DNA of 5,861 bases from Sulfurimonas sp. (GTDB lineage Bacteria; Campylobacterota; Campylobacteria; Campylobacterales; Sulfurimonadaceae), in assembly GCA_027066935.1 (NCBI GenBank), contig JAMOMX010000426.1, positions 1 through 5,861 on the forward strand. The letters are read 5' to 3'. Position 1 is the stretch's first letter, and the number at the start of each line of letters is the position of its first letter. The translations under genes were made by a program, and so were the position numbers. The notes under the pieces were generated by a model. The model searched no databases. It saw only the letters and a list, made by a program, of their open reading frames with translations, and had not been told where the DNA came from. Of this stretch, positions 5,460 to 5,861 are shown piece by piece.

Positions 5460-5861
5460 ATGCAAATATTTCAAAGTGATATTTTAAAAAAATTCTCAAA
5501 CCTTACTCATGCTTTTACAACTAAAGAGTGTGGAAATCTTGCTTTTCATGTTAAAGATGATAAAAAAGATGTAGAGTCAAATCATATACTTTTGGCGAAT
5601 GGATTAAGATATAAAAAAAATTCACTAATTCATATGAAACAAGTTCATTCTGACATTGTTCATATTATAGATAAAAATGATAATTTTGATAATCCTCCAA
5701 CCTGTGATGCATTAATTACAGATAAAAAAAACACTCCTCTAATGGTTATGGTAGCAGATTGCTCACCTATACTTTTTTATGATAAAAAGAAAAAAGTTAT
5801 AGCAGTAGCTCATGCAGGGAGAGCAGGAGCTTTTAAAAATATTGTAAAAAATGTAATTGAT
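5460..5861 (+). CDS. pgeF: PgeF/YfiH family multicopper-type (laccase-domain) protein, 3' end cut by window
   Basis: The first 134 codons of a gene that runs off the right edge; the family is usually around 240 residues. E. coli YfiH (PgeF) is a peptidoglycan-editing enzyme that acts on wrongly built UDP-MurNAc precursors; other members show polyphenol-oxidase or purine-nucleoside activities. Landmarks are MKQVHSD (59-65) with His63, CDALIT (82-87), VADCSPILFYD (98-108) with Cys101, and VAHAGRAG (116-123) with His118. His63, Cys101 and His118 match the three conserved metal/active-site ligands. The common HAGWRG motif is HAGRAG here. The ATG at 5460 has no ribosome site and sits just after a -10 box. 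The gene is divergent from ovoA, sharing a 115-bp promoter region, but no functional link is implied. Confidence 0.9.
   Translation, partial: MQIFQSDILKKFSNLTHAFTTKECGNLAFHVKDDKKDVESNHILLANGLRYKKNSLIHMKQVHSDIVHIIDKNDNFDNPPTCDALITDKKNTPLMVMVADCSPILFYDKKKKVIAVAHAGRAGAFKNIVKNVID

Overview
The window is strongly AT-rich, with tightly packed genes and extended -10 promoters. Protein sequences (an HAGRAG-type PgeF, a YhbP-like protein and a bacterial OvoA/OvoB pair) fit a Campylobacterota relative (Sulfurimonas/Arcobacter-like). This assignment is an inference from composition and protein style; there is no rRNA or other phylogenetic marker in the window.

Left part (1-1218, plus strand): an accessory, partly decayed region. 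A small unknown gene (144-332) has had its last five codons replaced by a 141-bp non-autonomous transposable element (314-454). The element has 19-bp terminal inverted repeats and is flanked by a perfect 10-bp duplication, ATGAAATTGA. It carries a REP-like double hairpin inside. Removing the element and one copy of the duplication restores a reading frame ending ...EIDDLLDN, whose stop codon lies directly against, and in frame with, the next ORF (484-1218). That ORF encodes a protein resembling RES-domain proteins. The two ORFs may be one gene split by a stop codon.

Middle (1308-1434, minus strand): a compact candidate small-RNA gene, with a strong promoter (TTGGCG, 17 bp, TGA-TATAAT) and, about 90 nt downstream of the predicted start, a UUCG-capped intrinsic terminator with nine Ts. 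The promoter begins inside the 3' end of the yhbP-like gene, and the same terminator would also end the long operon transcript.

Right part (1419-5344, minus strand): a four-gene operon, ovoA - ovoB - 75-aa unknown - yhbP-like. OvoA joins histidine and cysteine through a sulfoxide and, with its C-terminal methyltransferase domain, methylates 5-thiohistidine. The PLP enzyme next to it is the expected sulfoxide lyase, OvoB. Together they should make ovothiol A, a redox-active thiol. The two last genes are coupled to the pathway by overlap or very short spacing but have no known role in it. An extended -10 promoter and an AAAGG ribosome site precede the GTG start of ovoA.

Right edge (5460-5861, plus strand): the start of a divergently transcribed pgeF/yfiH (laccase-domain, peptidoglycan-editing family) gene. 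Its -10 box is so close to the ATG that the mRNA may be leaderless. The most noteworthy items are the unannotated small RNA, the MITE-like insertion with its clear target duplication, and the extended ovothiol operon.
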